A program made the position numbers and the translations under genes. The notes under the pieces are model-generated. The model was not told where the DNA came from and ran no database searches. It saw nothing but the letters and a program-made list of their open reading frames with translations. A stretch of 32,124 nucleotides of DNA. Origin: Myxococcales bacterium (GTDB taxonomy: Bacteria; Myxococcota; Myxococcia; Myxococcales; Myxococcaceae). Each line of letters begins with the position of its first letter. Position 1 is the stretch's first letter. Below are positions 15,750 through 26,382 of this stretch, in pieces. Location: positions 168 to 32,291 of the forward strand of contig PMBV01000395.1 in assembly GCA_003153055.1 (NCBI GenBank), read 5' to 3'.

Positions 15750-18431
15750 GTGAGCACCATTCTGAGGAGCTCGGCAACCCGGGGCCGCTCCGTAAGGAGG
15801 TCGGCTCCATGCTGTTGCGGCGCGCCGCCTGAATCGCTCTCGGACTCTGGCTCGCCACGTGGAGCTCGTCCCCGCATTTCGCCTGATACCTCGAGCACTT
15901 GGCCGATTCTGTTCCTCGCGCTCTTCATGGCCGCCTGCAGCCCAGGAGTCGTGACCCCCTCCAGAGGTTCCGATGGTGGCCGTGTTGGTCCGACCGGCGG
16001 TTCGGGAGGTCTGACCGATGGCGGCGGGACTGGCGGCTCGGCAGGCGGCGGAAGTGGAGGCGCAGCCGATGGTGGGACCGGCGATGCGGGAGGTCAGCCC
16101 GATGGCCAGGGAGGAGTCGTTTGCCCCGGGCCGGCTCCCACCAGCAGCGCCTACACTGTGGACACAACCGGGGTCACGTTCAACGTGGGGACCGGCAAGA
16201 TGAAGGTGCAGGTCTGCCAGGCGGACGTCATCCGGGTCCAGTACACGACCGCTTCGTCCATCCCTGCGAAGACCTCTCTATCGGTCAATAAGAGCTGGGG
16301 CACGCCGAGCTTCTGTGTCACCGAAGCCGCGGGCAGCGTGACCATCACCACAGCCCGGATCAAGGCCAAGGTCAGCACGAGCAACGGCGCTCTGAGCTAC
16401 GCTGACCTGAATGACAAGGCCATCGTGGCCGAAGACAGCAAGTCACTCACGCCCACCACAATCTCGGGAAGCAGCACCAACAAGGTCCAAGCCGTCTTCA
16501 CTTCGCCAGCCGATGAAGGCCTCTTTGGCCTTGGCCAGCACCAAGACGGCGCGGTCAACAAGAAGGGCAAGAGGGCTCACTTCCGCAACGTCAACAACAA
16601 CGTCGCGAACAGCCCGACCGCTGGAGGCGACATCACCATCCCGCTGCTCGTCTCTGGCAAGGGCTACGGTATCTTCTGGGACAATGCCGCTGAGGGAGAT
16701 TTCTTCGGCGACGATTCCAACAGCACCAAGTACCGCTTCAGTTCCAATGCTGGTGACCTGGTCGACTACTACTTCATGTATGGTCCGACCATCGACCAGG
16801 TCATTGGTCTGTACCGAACCGCGACCGGGGCTGCTCCGCTGTTCCCCAAGTGGGCGTACGGCTTGTTCCAATCCAAGGACGCGTACGGCTCCCAGAGCGA
16901 GCTCCTCGCTGTCAAAGACGGGTATCGCAACGCCAAGATCCCCGTGGACTGCATCGTCCAGGACTGGAACTACTGGCAACCCTACGGCCAGGGTTCGCAC
17001 CTGATGAACCCAACCATGTATCCAGATCCGGCGAAACTGGTCAGCGACTTGCACGCCGCGAACGTGCACACGATGATCTCGATCTGGGCGCGATACGAGC
17101 TGAAGAACGATCCGCCGAAGGTGGCCGGCGAAAACGACAACTACAATGCGCTCAAAACCATGAACGCGCTGTTCACGGCCCCAGGAGTCCTCCCTACGTA
17201 CGACGCCTTCAACGCGGACGCGCGCACGCTGGTGTACAAGCAGATCTACGACGCCCTCCTGGGCAAGTACGGCTGGGATGCCATATGGGCCGACGCCACC
17301 GAACCGGAAAGCCTTGACCTGAGCTCACTCACCACCGGCATTGGCAAGGGCTTCAATTACATCAATGCGTATCCCCTGCAGCACTCGAAGACGCTGTACG
17401 AGGGATGGCGCAAGGTGGGGCCCAACAAGAAGCGCGTGTACGTCCTCACCCGCAGCGGCTTCGCCGGCCAGCAGCGACACGCTGCGAGTTGTTGGTCAGG
17501 CGATATCGGGTCCGATCAGGCAAACTATGTTCGGCAAATACCGGCCGGTCTCGGCTTCGCGCTTTCGGGCATGCCGTACTGGACCACGGACATCGGCGGC
17601 TATTTCGGTCACTCCACCAACTGGAGCAGCACCGAGAACAACGAGCTCTTCACACGCTGGTTCCAGTTCGGGGCTTTCTGTTCGCTCTTCAGAATACACG
17701 GGGGTGGCAGTCGAGAGTTGTACGGCTCTCAGTGGAGCGCCACCACGAAGGCCAACTTGCTCCTCATCGACAATTTGCACTATCGCCTGATGCCGTACAT
17801 TTACTCGCTGGCCTGGAAGGTGACGAACGAGAATTACACCATCATGCGGCCGCTTGTATTTGATTTCCAAAACGACGCAAAGGTGTACGACATCAAAGAC
17901 CAGTTTATGTACGGCCCAGCCATCCTCGTCAACCCGGTGACTACGGCAGGGGCGACCAGCCGCTCCATCTACCTGCCCGCCGGCACCTGGTATGACTTCT
18001 GGACAGGGGCGACCCTCCCGGGTGGGGCGACGGCATCGGTGAGCGCACCGCTCCGTCTCATTCCTCTCTTCGTCAGGGCCGGCTCCATTGTGCCGATGGG
18101 GCCCATGGTTCAATACGCGACAGAGAACATCGACCCGCTGGAGATCCGGGTCTACACGGGTGCGGACGCTTCGTTCACGCTCTACGAAGACGAGGGTGAC
18201 AGCTACAACTACGAAGAGGGCAAGTATTCCACGGTCGCCTTCACCTGGAATGACTCCGCCAAGGAGTTGACCATTGGGACGAGGTCAGGCAGCTACCCGG
18301 GAATGCCGGCTTCGAGAACGTTCAACATTGTGTTCGTCGGAGACACCCACGGCGTGGGCGTTGACGTCACCTCGCCTGCTGACCAATCCGTTCAGTACGA
18401 TGGGTCGCAAGTGAAGGTAGGCGGCAAGTGA
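15750..18431 (+). CDS. GH31 family glycoside hydrolase, putative lipoprotein (alpha-glucosidase/alpha-xylosidase-like); start uncertain
   Basis: This large exported glycosidase has a hydrophobic lipoprotein-like signal ILFLALFMAAC (Cys codon near 15936), then a glycine/aspartate-rich linker (15960-16115). A GH31 N-terminal sandwich and a catalytic barrel follow. The nucleophile Asp is in WADATEPE (codon 17292) and the acid/base Asp in WSGDIGS (codon 17502). A DUF5110-type end follows (EIRVYTGADASFTLYEDEG). The substrate-site segment IVQDWNYWQPYGQGS resembles alpha-xylosidases, but substrate cannot be fixed. No in-frame ATG, GTG or TTG lies close before the signal: the nearest are GTG 15750 and TTG 15723, about 60 residues too early, so the 5' end may be rearranged. 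Composition is visibly less GC-rich than the lipid operon, suggesting transfer. Confidence 0.88.
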   Translation: MSTILRSSATRGRSVRRSAPCCCGAPPESLSDSGSPRGARPRISPDTSSTWPILFLALFMAACSPGVVTPSRGSDGGRVGPTGGSGGLTDGGGTGGSAGGGSGGAADGGTGDAGGQPDGQGGVVCPGPAPTSSAYTVDTTGVTFNVGTGKMKVQVCQADVIRVQYTTASSIPAKTSLSVNKSWGTPSFCVTEAAGSVTITTARIKAKVSTSNGALSYADLNDKAIVAEDSKSLTPTTISGSSTNKVQAVFTSPADEGLFGLGQHQDGAVNKKGKRAHFRNVNNNVANSPTAGGDITIPLLVSGKGYGIFWDNAAEGDFFGDDSNSTKYRFSSNAGDLVDYYFMYGPTIDQVIGLYRTATGAAPLFPKWAYGLFQSKDAYGSQSELLAVKDGYRNAKIPVDCIVQDWNYWQPYGQGSHLMNPTMYPDPAKLVSDLHAANVHTMISIWARYELKNDPPKVAGENDNYNALKTMNALFTAPGVLPTYDAFNADARTLVYKQIYDALLGKYGWDAIWADATEPESLDLSSLTTGIGKGFNYINAYPLQHSKTLYEGWRKVGPNKKRVYVLTRSGFAGQQRHAASCWSGDIGSDQANYVRQIPAGLGFALSGMPYWTTDIGGYFGHSTNWSSTENNELFTRWFQFGAFCSLFRIHGGGSRELYGSQWSATTKANLLLIDNLHYRLMPYIYSLAWKVTNENYTIMRPLVFDFQNDAKVYDIKDQFMYGPAILVNPVTTAGATSRSIYLPAGTWYDFWTGATLPGGATASVSAPLRLIPLFVRAGSIVPMGPMVQYATENIDPLEIRVYTGADASFTLYEDEGDSYNYEEGKYSTVAFTWNDSAKELTIGTRSGSYPGMPASRTFNIVFVGDTHGVGVDVTSPADQSVQYDGSQVKVGGK

Positions 18432-18476
18432 CGACGACATTCGAATCGACGTGAGCGTCATCGAGGCGAAGGTGAA

Positions 18477-18492
18477 CTGAGGCCGGCCTCAG
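18477..18492. repeat. 16-bp perfect palindrome at a convergent gene junction
   Basis: CTGAGGCCGGCCTCAG is perfectly self-complementary and overlaps the stop codon of the von Willebrand protein gene, in the 57-base gap between two convergent genes. It lacks a loop and a T-run on either strand, so it is not a standard intrinsic terminator. A bidirectional end-of-transcription or protein-binding role is possible but unproven. Confidence 0.5.
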
Positions 18493-19502
18493 AACAGGTG
18501 AGCCATATGGCCGTCCTGGAGGGTGCAGGCACCGTCGACCGGGCCGCCGACGGCGCGCACCACCTGCTGCGGCTCGACTGCGACCGGCCGCCCGGCCAGT
18601 TCGCTGGCGACGACCCGCTCCACCGCCTGGCTCAGCTTCGTCACCACGTAGCAGGGGACACTCGGGGTCTTGTGGGTGTCGCCCACTCCGGAGTCGTCGG
18701 TGAGGAAGAGGTAGCGGCCGAGCGTGAGCTGAGCGCTCGCGCGCATGGCGTACTCCGTGCGTTCGTCAATGCCGCTCGAGGCCACCGGGTAGATGTGCAC
18801 GCCACTGTCCCGCAAGCTTCGCACCGCGGCCGAGAACGCGCTTGCCTGGCCGTCGTGTGGCGGCGCGTCGGCGATCCAGAAGATGAGCTTCCCGGTGGCT
18901 GACGTCGCGTCCCACGACAGCTGGGCGGCCTGGGCGAGTGCGCGCTCGGGGACCTCGGGGAAGTCGCCTCCACCGCCGGCTCCGAGCGCCGCCAGCCCCG
19001 CCTGGTACGCGGCCACGCTGGCGGTGAAGTCGGCCTGGCGCACCACGTACTCGTCGCCGTCGTCTCGGTAATGAACCAGCCCCCAACGGACCGGCACGCC
19101 AGGGTGCGCGGCGGTGACGTCTGAGGCGATGGCAGTGAAGTCGGTCTTGAGCCAGCTGATCTCGTCTCCCATGCTGCCGGTGGTGTCGATCACCAAGGTG
19201 ATGTCGAGCGCGGTCGCCACGGAGCGCGAGGCCTGCGCCGCGGCCAGCTGCTCCTCCGCAGTGAAGTCGGCAAGCGGAGCCTTCTGTGCGTCGCGGTAAG
19301 CGGTGAAAAGCTCGAAGTTGAGTGAGTCATCCCAGATACCCGCGGTGAGCGTCCCCACCTGCAGGGTCGCCCCGTCGGAGCTCCCTTGACCCATCGACGA
19401 CGCGCCCGAGGGCCCCGGTGCGAAGTCCGAGTGAGTCGTGCTGCCCGTGCTGGCCGTGCTGCAGCCGAGAAACGCCAGTGACACGGCGAAGAGCTTTCGC
19501 AT
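18489..19502 (-). CDS. von Willebrand factor A domain lipoprotein
   Basis: Predicted 337-residue exported protein with a lipoprotein-type signal MRKLFAVSLAFLGC (acylated Cys C14), then a Ser/Gly/Thr-rich linker (15-48). A short conserved block TLTAGIWDDSLNFELF (51-66) follows, and then a VWA domain from about residue 98. The metal-ion site is DTTGSMGDE (D106-E114), the DxTxS form of MIDAS. VWA domains bind ligands or partner proteins through a divalent ion; in bacteria such lipoproteins are often adhesive or take part in surface assembly. The frame stays open 49 codons upstream, but the ATG at 19502 gives the signal peptide. No Shine-Dalgarno is evident. It converges with the GH31 gene. Confidence 0.85.
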   Translation of the reverse strand: MRKLFAVSLAFLGCSTASTGSTTHSDFAPGPSGASSMGQGSSDGATLQVGTLTAGIWDDSLNFELFTAYRDAQKAPLADFTAEEQLAAAQASRSVATALDITLVIDTTGSMGDEISWLKTDFTAIASDVTAAHPGVPVRWGLVHYRDDGDEYVVRQADFTASVAAYQAGLAALGAGGGGDFPEVPERALAQAAQLSWDATSATGKLIFWIADAPPHDGQASAFSAAVRSLRDSGVHIYPVASSGIDERTEYAMRASAQLTLGRYLFLTDDSGVGDTHKTPSVPCYVVTKLSQAVERVVASELAGRPVAVEPQQVVRAVGGPVDGACTLQDGHMAHLF

Positions 19503-19653
19503 GGCGCGCGGTTTTGCATTCGACGGGCCAGCTCTCAACACCACGAGAGAAGGGGGAGGCGGCTCGCCATTCGCTTGCGACCGCGACACGTTTGTCATTG
19601 GAGCCAGATTGGCCCACGGACGAACGAGAGCCCCCCGCCCGGTGGGCATCCCC

Positions 19654-20604
19654 TCAGGCCGCGGGCTTCTCGGCGTGGGTGCGCGAGATGAACGAGTACA
19701 CGTCCATCAGGTCTCGGGGTTTGCTCCCCGCCGCCACGAGGAGCTCCTGGGTCTTGGTGACCACCTCGGAGAACTTCCGGTAACCAGTCTGGCCGACCGG
19801 CTGCGAGCCCTCGATGGAGAGGCCCAGCGTGACGGCCTGGCTGGCGAACGGCGTCGGCTTCACGCAGGCGTACTCGCCGGGGTTGTACATCGCGCCAAAG
19901 ACGGTCGCGAACGGCCAGCTCATCGCCTTGGGGTTGCCAGCCTTGTCCTTCAGGCTGACCGCCGCGACGAACTGCTGCAGGCGCAGCCCGTACTCTCCCT
20001 CGCCGTGGAGCAGCTGGCGCAGCCCGGCAATGGCACGGGCGCGACCCTCGGGATCGAGGGCGGTGAAGGGCACGGTGCCCTCGACGGGGAAGACGATGTT
20101 GGTCGACTGGAGCAGCTTCTTGGCGCTGTCGAAGAGGCTCTCTGGCGTGCCGTTGGCGAAGGCCTCGGGAGAAAGGGCCTCGCGGGCGAAGGCCATGGCG
20201 GCTTCCTTGAGGCCGGCCTTGCCAGTGACGCCCTTAGGGCCACGCTCCTCGGCGACGAACCGCTCACCCTCGAAGCCACCCTCGAAGAGCGACTCGAAGA
20301 AGGCGAGCTGCTGCGTGAACGAGGTGAACCGAGCCTTGGCGCGAGGCTTGGGCTTGCTCCTCGGCCCCACGGAGCTCTTCGGGCGACGCCCCGATGCCTT
20401 GGCCGTGAGCTTGGCGAGCTCGGGCGCCGGGAGCGTCACCGGCACCAACACCTTGGCCTTCTCCTTGACGAACTTCTTCTCGCCAGCATGCTCGAAGTAC
20501 AACACCCAGTGCTGGGGGAGGTCTTGCACGACGATGCCCGTGCCCCACCCGGGCTGGGTCTCGTGCTTCATCGTCAGCGGCTGACCTACTCGTTCCACGC
20601 TCAT
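19654..20604 (-). CDS. DUF3553-domain protein of unknown function
   Basis: This 316-residue cytoplasmic protein has an N-terminal segment of about 60 residues (HETQPGWGTGIVV ... WVLYFEHAGEKKF) matching the DUF3553 pattern, a small beta domain seen at the ends of some helicases and in stand-alone proteins. A basic, proline-containing linker (residues 70-95) follows. The helical C-terminal part (95-316) is one I cannot assign, with blocks such as FPVEGTVPFTALDPEGRARAI and YNPGEYACVKPTPFA. The basic linker could bind nucleic acid. The ATG is preceded by AGGAGAG at a good distance. It does not appear to be co-transcribed closely with either neighbour. Confidence 0.75.
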   Translation of the reverse strand: MSVERVGQPLTMKHETQPGWGTGIVVQDLPQHWVLYFEHAGEKKFVKEKAKVLVPVTLPAPELAKLTAKASGRRPKSSVGPRSKPKPRAKARFTSFTQQLAFFESLFEGGFEGERFVAEERGPKGVTGKAGLKEAAMAFAREALSPEAFANGTPESLFDSAKKLLQSTNIVFPVEGTVPFTALDPEGRARAIAGLRQLLHGEGEYGLRLQQFVAAVSLKDKAGNPKAMSWPFATVFGAMYNPGEYACVKPTPFASQAVTLGLSIEGSQPVGQTGYRKFSEVVTKTQELLVAAGSKPRDLMDVYSFISRTHAEKPAA

Positions 20605-20828
20605 CGCCCGCTCTCCTGCTGCGAAAAGTTACTTGAAGGTATCTCGCGTGCCAGGGCCTCGGTGCCCCGAGTTCCACGCCCATGAGCCGCGCCATCTCCA
20701 CCGGCTCTCGAGATTCCCATACCATGCTTGGTGCTCCGTGGGCGGGTCGTCGCTCCGAGCACTTTCAGTCGGTTGCGCGACTGGGGCCAGGTGAGGCCCT
20801 CGGGAGCCCCTGGGTGCCCGAGCGGGGT

Positions 20829-22475
<1,647 letters not shown>

Positions 22476-22498
22476 CCGGTGGCCCTGTACCCTACCGG

Positions 22499-22513
22499 CC
22501 CCCGCGACGGGGG
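22499..22513. other. Perfect GC hairpin between kinase and ABC-F genes
   Basis: CCCCCG (22499-22504) pairs with CGGGGG (22508-22513) around a CGA/TCG loop, 10 bases after the kinase stop and about 24 bases before the ABC-F GTG. There is no T-run, so it is not a clear intrinsic terminator; it may slow polymerase or protect mRNA ends. Confidence 0.4.
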
Positions 22514-22523
22514 AATGCTTCAG

Positions 22524-24650
22524 TCAGTACTCGAAGCCGCTGCCGCCGACGAACTCTCGGATGATGGAGGTGGGGGGCACGTGGTCTGGGTAGATGGCGA
22601 CGAACTGGTCCACCAGATGCCTCAGTCGCCAGGCGGTCGCGAAGGACGGGTCAGTGGGCGGCACCTCGAGCAAGTAGCGCTCGGCGAACACCTTCAAGAC
22701 CGCCGGCTCGTACACCAGGGCGCTGTCGAAGGTGGCGTCGGCCTCATCCTGAAACGGGAAGATGTGGGTCTGCTCCCCCGCCTGCACCGAGGGCCACCGG
22801 CTGATGTTCTCGGCCGCGCTGTAGCCGCGCTGGTGGCGATCACGAACGATGCGCCGGAGCAGCCGGAGATCCGTCGGGCTGACCCGCGAGAGCCGATCGA
22901 ACGGCAACGCGGTGGCCGGGTGAATGAAGACGCGAAACAGCTCTTCGGGGCGAGGGATTTCACCCAGGAGCTTGGGGTTCAACCCGTGAATGCCTTCCAG
23001 CATCAACAGGTCGCCGGGCCCCAGCCTGAGCGTGGCGCCGCCCTCGGGGTGGCTTATGCCGGTCTTGAAATCATAGCGGGCGAGGCGCACCGATTCGCCA
23101 CGGAGCAGCCGCCGCACGTGGGATTGCAGGAGGTCGAGCTGGAGCGCCTCCAACGCCTCGAAGTCCCACTCGCCCTTCCCGTCTTTTGGAGTGGCGACCC
23201 GGTCGACATAGTAGTCGTCGAGCGACAGCGCCACCGGCCTCAGCCCGTTGATGTGGAGCTGCACCGAGAGCCGCTTGATGAACGTGGTCTTCCCCGACGA
23301 CGAGGGCCCGGCGATGGAGATGATCTTGAGCCGGCCTCGAGCCACCGCGATGGCGTCGGCGATGTGGGAAATCTGCTTCTCGTGGAAGCCCTCGGAGACC
23401 CTGATGAGCTGGGTCACCCGCCCATCGATGCAGCAGGCGTTGAACGCCCCCACGCTCGTCACGCCCATGCTCTGGGTCCACCGGCGGTGCTCCGCCACCA
23501 TCGGAGGATCGAGCAGGGCCGTGACCGCCACGCCCTGACGCCGGGGGTCGACCGCGCCGAGATCGAGCGCCAGGCCGTCGCCGTGCGCCCACACGGTGGC
23601 ACCGCCCAGCATTCCGGTCTCGGGCACCAGCGGGCCCAGCGCCAGCGCGTAGACGTGCCCGCAGGAGGCGAGCGGAACGGTCGCGGTACGGTGGGTGCTG
23701 AGCAGCTCGGCGGCGTCGGTCCACCCGCGCTCGATGAAGTGCTGTTTTGCCTCGTCGACCAGCCACTGCTCGACGCGGATCTTCAGCCGTCGGTCGACGA
23801 GGGTCTGCATCGCGGCGGTCAGGCTCTCGGCCAGCCCCACGAGCGTTCGCCCTCCCAGCGACGGCACCTCGACCAACTGGTGCGTGCCTCGCGAAGGGCC
23901 GAGGTGCACCTCGAGCGTGGGTTCCACGTCCCACGCGGCCTCGAGGAGCAGCAGCGCGGTGCTGCGGGCGAACACCTGCCGGCCCTCCCAGTGGGAGAGC
24001 AGCAGTGGGCCCACCCGAGCGTCGGTCATCACCGGAGTGAGGAGCGACACGGGCTTGAAGCTCATCAGCCCGGCGACCACCGGCACTCCGTCGACCGCGG
24101 AGGGCAGGAGATCAATGAGCGGTGTCCCCGTGGCGACCTGTCGTGAGACTCCATCGAGGGTCACCGTCACCTCGCCCGAGCGCACCATTCGGCGGCCGGG
24201 GAGCAGCGCGCTCATCGCCTCGGTCACGTGCACGAGATCGCCTCGCACTTGGCCCACGATGGCCTCGGCGAGGGAAATGGCCAGCGAAGGGTCGGTCGCC
24301 TTGAGGGACTCCCAGGCAGCGCGACTGAGCCGAGCAAGCGTGAGCGGCGTCGCCGCGCGAACCGTGGCCGCCCGCGCTCGCCCGGTCAGGAGGCCCAGCC
24401 CACCGAACTCGGCGCCGGCCGACAATCGCTGAACGACCACCCGGCCCCGCCTCACCTCGGCGGTTCCGTCCAGCACGATGTACAGTTCCCGCCCTTGCTC
24501 TCCCTCGCGCACGACTTCGGTGCCGGCGGGCACATGGCACTGCTCCATGCGCGGCCACAGGCGGGCGAGGGAATCGGGGCTCAGCTCCTGCAACGATGCG
24601 CTCAGCGCCCGGACCCGGGGGCCATCGTCCTTCGTCGTCGGCAGCGTCAT
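22524..24650 (-). CDS. Nucleoside (uridine) kinase fused to cyclic-nucleotide-binding, TGS and ThrRS-like domains
   Basis: This 708-residue multidomain protein starts with a Crp/cNMP-binding-type beta-barrel (about 35-140, PAGTEVVREGEQGRELYIVLDG). A TGS-like segment follows (about 158-210, VTVTLDGVSRQVATGTPLIDLL), then a threonyl-tRNA-synthetase-like region (about 220-430). The C-terminal phosphoribulokinase/uridine kinase domain has Walker A GPSSSGKTT (448-456) and SLDDYYVDR (476-484). TGS plus ThrRS-like plus Udk is a known nucleoside kinase layout of roughly 550 residues; the N-terminal cNMP domain is an addition. The likely reaction is NTP-dependent phosphorylation of uridine or a related nucleoside, perhaps regulated by a cyclic nucleotide (inference). 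The ATG at 24650 was chosen because the upstream frame has no domain. Confidence 0.87.
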   Translation of the reverse strand: MTLPTTKDDGPRVRALSASLQELSPDSLARLWPRMEQCHVPAGTEVVREGEQGRELYIVLDGTAEVRRGRVVVQRLSAGAEFGGLGLLTGRARAATVRAATPLTLARLSRAAWESLKATDPSLAISLAEAIVGQVRGDLVHVTEAMSALLPGRRMVRSGEVTVTLDGVSRQVATGTPLIDLLPSAVDGVPVVAGLMSFKPVSLLTPVMTDARVGPLLLSHWEGRQVFARSTALLLLEAAWDVEPTLEVHLGPSRGTHQLVEVPSLGGRTLVGLAESLTAAMQTLVDRRLKIRVEQWLVDEAKQHFIERGWTDAAELLSTHRTATVPLASCGHVYALALGPLVPETGMLGGATVWAHGDGLALDLGAVDPRRQGVAVTALLDPPMVAEHRRWTQSMGVTSVGAFNACCIDGRVTQLIRVSEGFHEKQISHIADAIAVARGRLKIISIAGPSSSGKTTFIKRLSVQLHINGLRPVALSLDDYYVDRVATPKDGKGEWDFEALEALQLDLLQSHVRRLLRGESVRLARYDFKTGISHPEGGATLRLGPGDLLMLEGIHGLNPKLLGEIPRPEELFRVFIHPATALPFDRLSRVSPTDLRLLRRIVRDRHQRGYSAAENISRWPSVQAGEQTHIFPFQDEADATFDSALVYEPAVLKVFAERYLLEVPPTDPSFATAWRLRHLVDQFVAIYPDHVPPTSIIREFVGGSGFEY

Positions 24651-24837
24651 GACACGACCGATTGTGCTCCCAACGCCGTCCGACGCAATTCCCGGCTTGG
24701 GCGTGCCTCGCGTTCCGCCCGCCCGCGCCCTGTTTGTTGGGAACCCTGGGGGCTGGTCGTTATGAGGGCCCAGCGTCGGCACCTCAGGCTGAGCCGACGA
24801 CGCATCAATGTGACCACTTCGGTCAAGGGGGCGAGCG

Positions 24838-25290
24838 ATGAACGCGACCAGGGCCATCGTGTTGTGTGGAGCCGCTGCCTTGGGGGCCTGCGCCCAGATG
24901 CAGCCGACCCCGGACGCGTCACGGGTTCAGCCGGTGATGGCGCCGCCTCCCGGGGCCGAAGGGACGACGAGTGACCTCGCGCGCGATCCGACGGTCACCG
25001 ACGGCGACAGGTACAAGGTGGTCACTGAGAACGCCCGCGTACGGGTGCTGCGCTACCACGACACCCCCGGAGCGAAGACCCACCAGCACCATCATCCCGA
25101 CTCGGTGCTCCAGGCGATGTCGGCGTTCAAGCGCCGGCTCATCTTCCCCGATGGACGCTCGGTGGACCGAGAGTTCAAGGCCGGCGACATCATGTGGATT
25201 CCGGCCCAGACCCACACCGGCGAGAACATCGGCACGACGGATACCGACGTGGTGCTGGTCGAGTTGAAAGAGCGCCCCGAGCCGCGATGA
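24838..25290 (+). CDS. Cupin-fold putative lipoprotein
   Basis: This 150-residue protein has a lipoprotein signal MNATRAIVLCGAAALGAC (lipobox LGAC, Cys18), a short proline-rich linker, and a single cupin barrel from about residue 58 to the end. The metal-binding histidines expected in cupins are seen in THQHHHPDS (H82, H84-H86) and the second motif in GDIMWIPAQTHTGENIG (H126). The function of this small cupin class is generally unknown; it may bind a metal or small ligand in the envelope. The start ATG has AAGGGGG upstream. It is divergent from the nucleoside kinase. Confidence 0.82.
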   Translation: MNATRAIVLCGAAALGACAQMQPTPDASRVQPVMAPPPGAEGTTSDLARDPTVTDGDRYKVVTENARVRVLRYHDTPGAKTHQHHHPDSVLQAMSAFKRRLIFPDGRSVDREFKAGDIMWIPAQTHTGENIGTTDTDVVLVELKERPEPR

Positions 25291-25482
25291 CGGGGGAACG
25301 ACAGACGAGGCGGTCTGGCCAGCGCCTCGACCCGAGACCGCAGTGAGCACACGTGAGGGGCACCACTCGACCGACCGGCAGCGTGTGCGTCCGGGGGCGT
25401 TGGGACATCACTTTTCGCGCACGCTGATGGCCCGAGGAGGCCTCGCCGACGTCGACCCTTCGACAAGAGAGTGACCGGACAC

Positions 25483-26382
25483 TCACCGCAGCGCGCGAGC
25501 CCACGCCTCTTCGGTCACGACGAGCTCTGCGCTCAACTCGGCGCATACGCCAGCATGGGCCCCAGCCCCCGGGCCACCGATCACCACACGCACCTTTGGC
25601 AGCGCAGTGATGATCTCCCCCAGCGTCTGCCGAAAGCTCGCCTCACCCGGGTCAGTGACCGCGGAGAGCGCGACGACGTCTGCCTTGACTCTCCGAACGA
25701 GCGCCCCGAGCTGGCCCACTTCACAGCGCGCACCCACGTAGGTGACTCGATCGCCCGCATGGCGGAACCGCAGCGCCGCTTGAAGAAGACCCAGCTCGTG
25801 CTCCTCTTCGGGGAAGCAGGCACACACCACATGGCGGCGGTCGAGGCTGGGAGCCTGGTGCAACAGCCCGATGAGGCGCACCCGCACCGCGTGGGAGACC
25901 AGGTGCTCCTGGGCCGAGCTCAGCGAGGCGTCATGCCACCGTTGGCCAACCTCGATCTCCAAAGGGCCGAGCACCGCGTTCCAGGCCGAGAGCGGCGGCA
26001 CCCGCGCCAGCGCCGCGTCGAGCGAGGCCTCCAGCGCCGGCTGATCGAACCGCTCGGTGGCCGACAGCGCGGCCTTGTGCAGCGTCGCCATGGCCGAGGG
26101 GTCAACCCCAACACCTTCGGCCGACGAAGCCTGGGGCTGAGCCTCCAGCTCCCTTCGAATCGCCGGAGCCAGCCGCACGGCCTCTCCGATGGACACGCCC
26201 TCTTCGGTGAGCTGCCTCACCCGCTTCAGCAGATCGATGTCTCTCTGAGAGTACGCCCGGTACCCGCCAGCGGTCCGCCGAGGCTTCACCAGCCCGAAGC
26301 GCCGCTCCCATGCTCGGAGGAGTCCCTCTGAGACGCCAGCCAGCTCGGCGGCGACGGAAATTCGGTACAGACGCTCCGCCAT
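25483..26382 (-). CDS. carH: CarH/CarA-like MerR-family repressor with cobalamin-binding (light-sensing) domain
   Basis: This 299-residue transcription factor has an N-terminal MerR helix-turn-helix (YRISVAAELAGVSEGLLRAWERRFG, about residues 6-30). A four-helix B12-capping domain (about 95-175) and a C-terminal Rossmann-type B12-binding domain (about 183-299) follow. The CarH signature W-x9-EH is present (W149, E159, H160), H150 follows W149, and the ExHxxG cobalamin motif gives H195. These five positions are exactly 18 residues after Thermus thermophilus CarH W131, H132, E141, H142 and H177. CarH tetramers with adenosylcobalamin repress in the dark and fall apart in light. It is divergent from a FAD-linked dehydrogenase over a 111-base gap. 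The frame stays open upstream to 27285, but that is an artefact of the opposite gene. Confidence 0.93.
   Translation of the reverse strand: MAERLYRISVAAELAGVSEGLLRAWERRFGLVKPRRTAGGYRAYSQRDIDLLKRVRQLTEEGVSIGEAVRLAPAIRRELEAQPQASSAEGVGVDPSAMATLHKAALSATERFDQPALEASLDAALARVPPLSAWNAVLGPLEIEVGQRWHDASLSSAQEHLVSHAVRVRLIGLLHQAPSLDRRHVVCACFPEEEHELGLLQAALRFRHAGDRVTYVGARCEVGQLGALVRRVKADVVALSAVTDPGEASFRQTLGEIITALPKVRVVIGGPGAGAHAGVCAELSAELVVTEEAWARALR

Noticed and set aside
15795..15832. Perfect AAGGAGG followed by ATG at 15809 as the start of the GH31 gene
   Set aside because: The frame stops after seven codons and is not in frame with the GH31 signal peptide; kept only as a hint of a disrupted 5' end.
16000..16115. 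Glycine-rich repeats as a possible tandem DNA repeat or CRISPR-like array
   Set aside because: Irregular codons for a Gly/Asp/Ser linker inside the GH31 lipoprotein; no constant unit or spacing.
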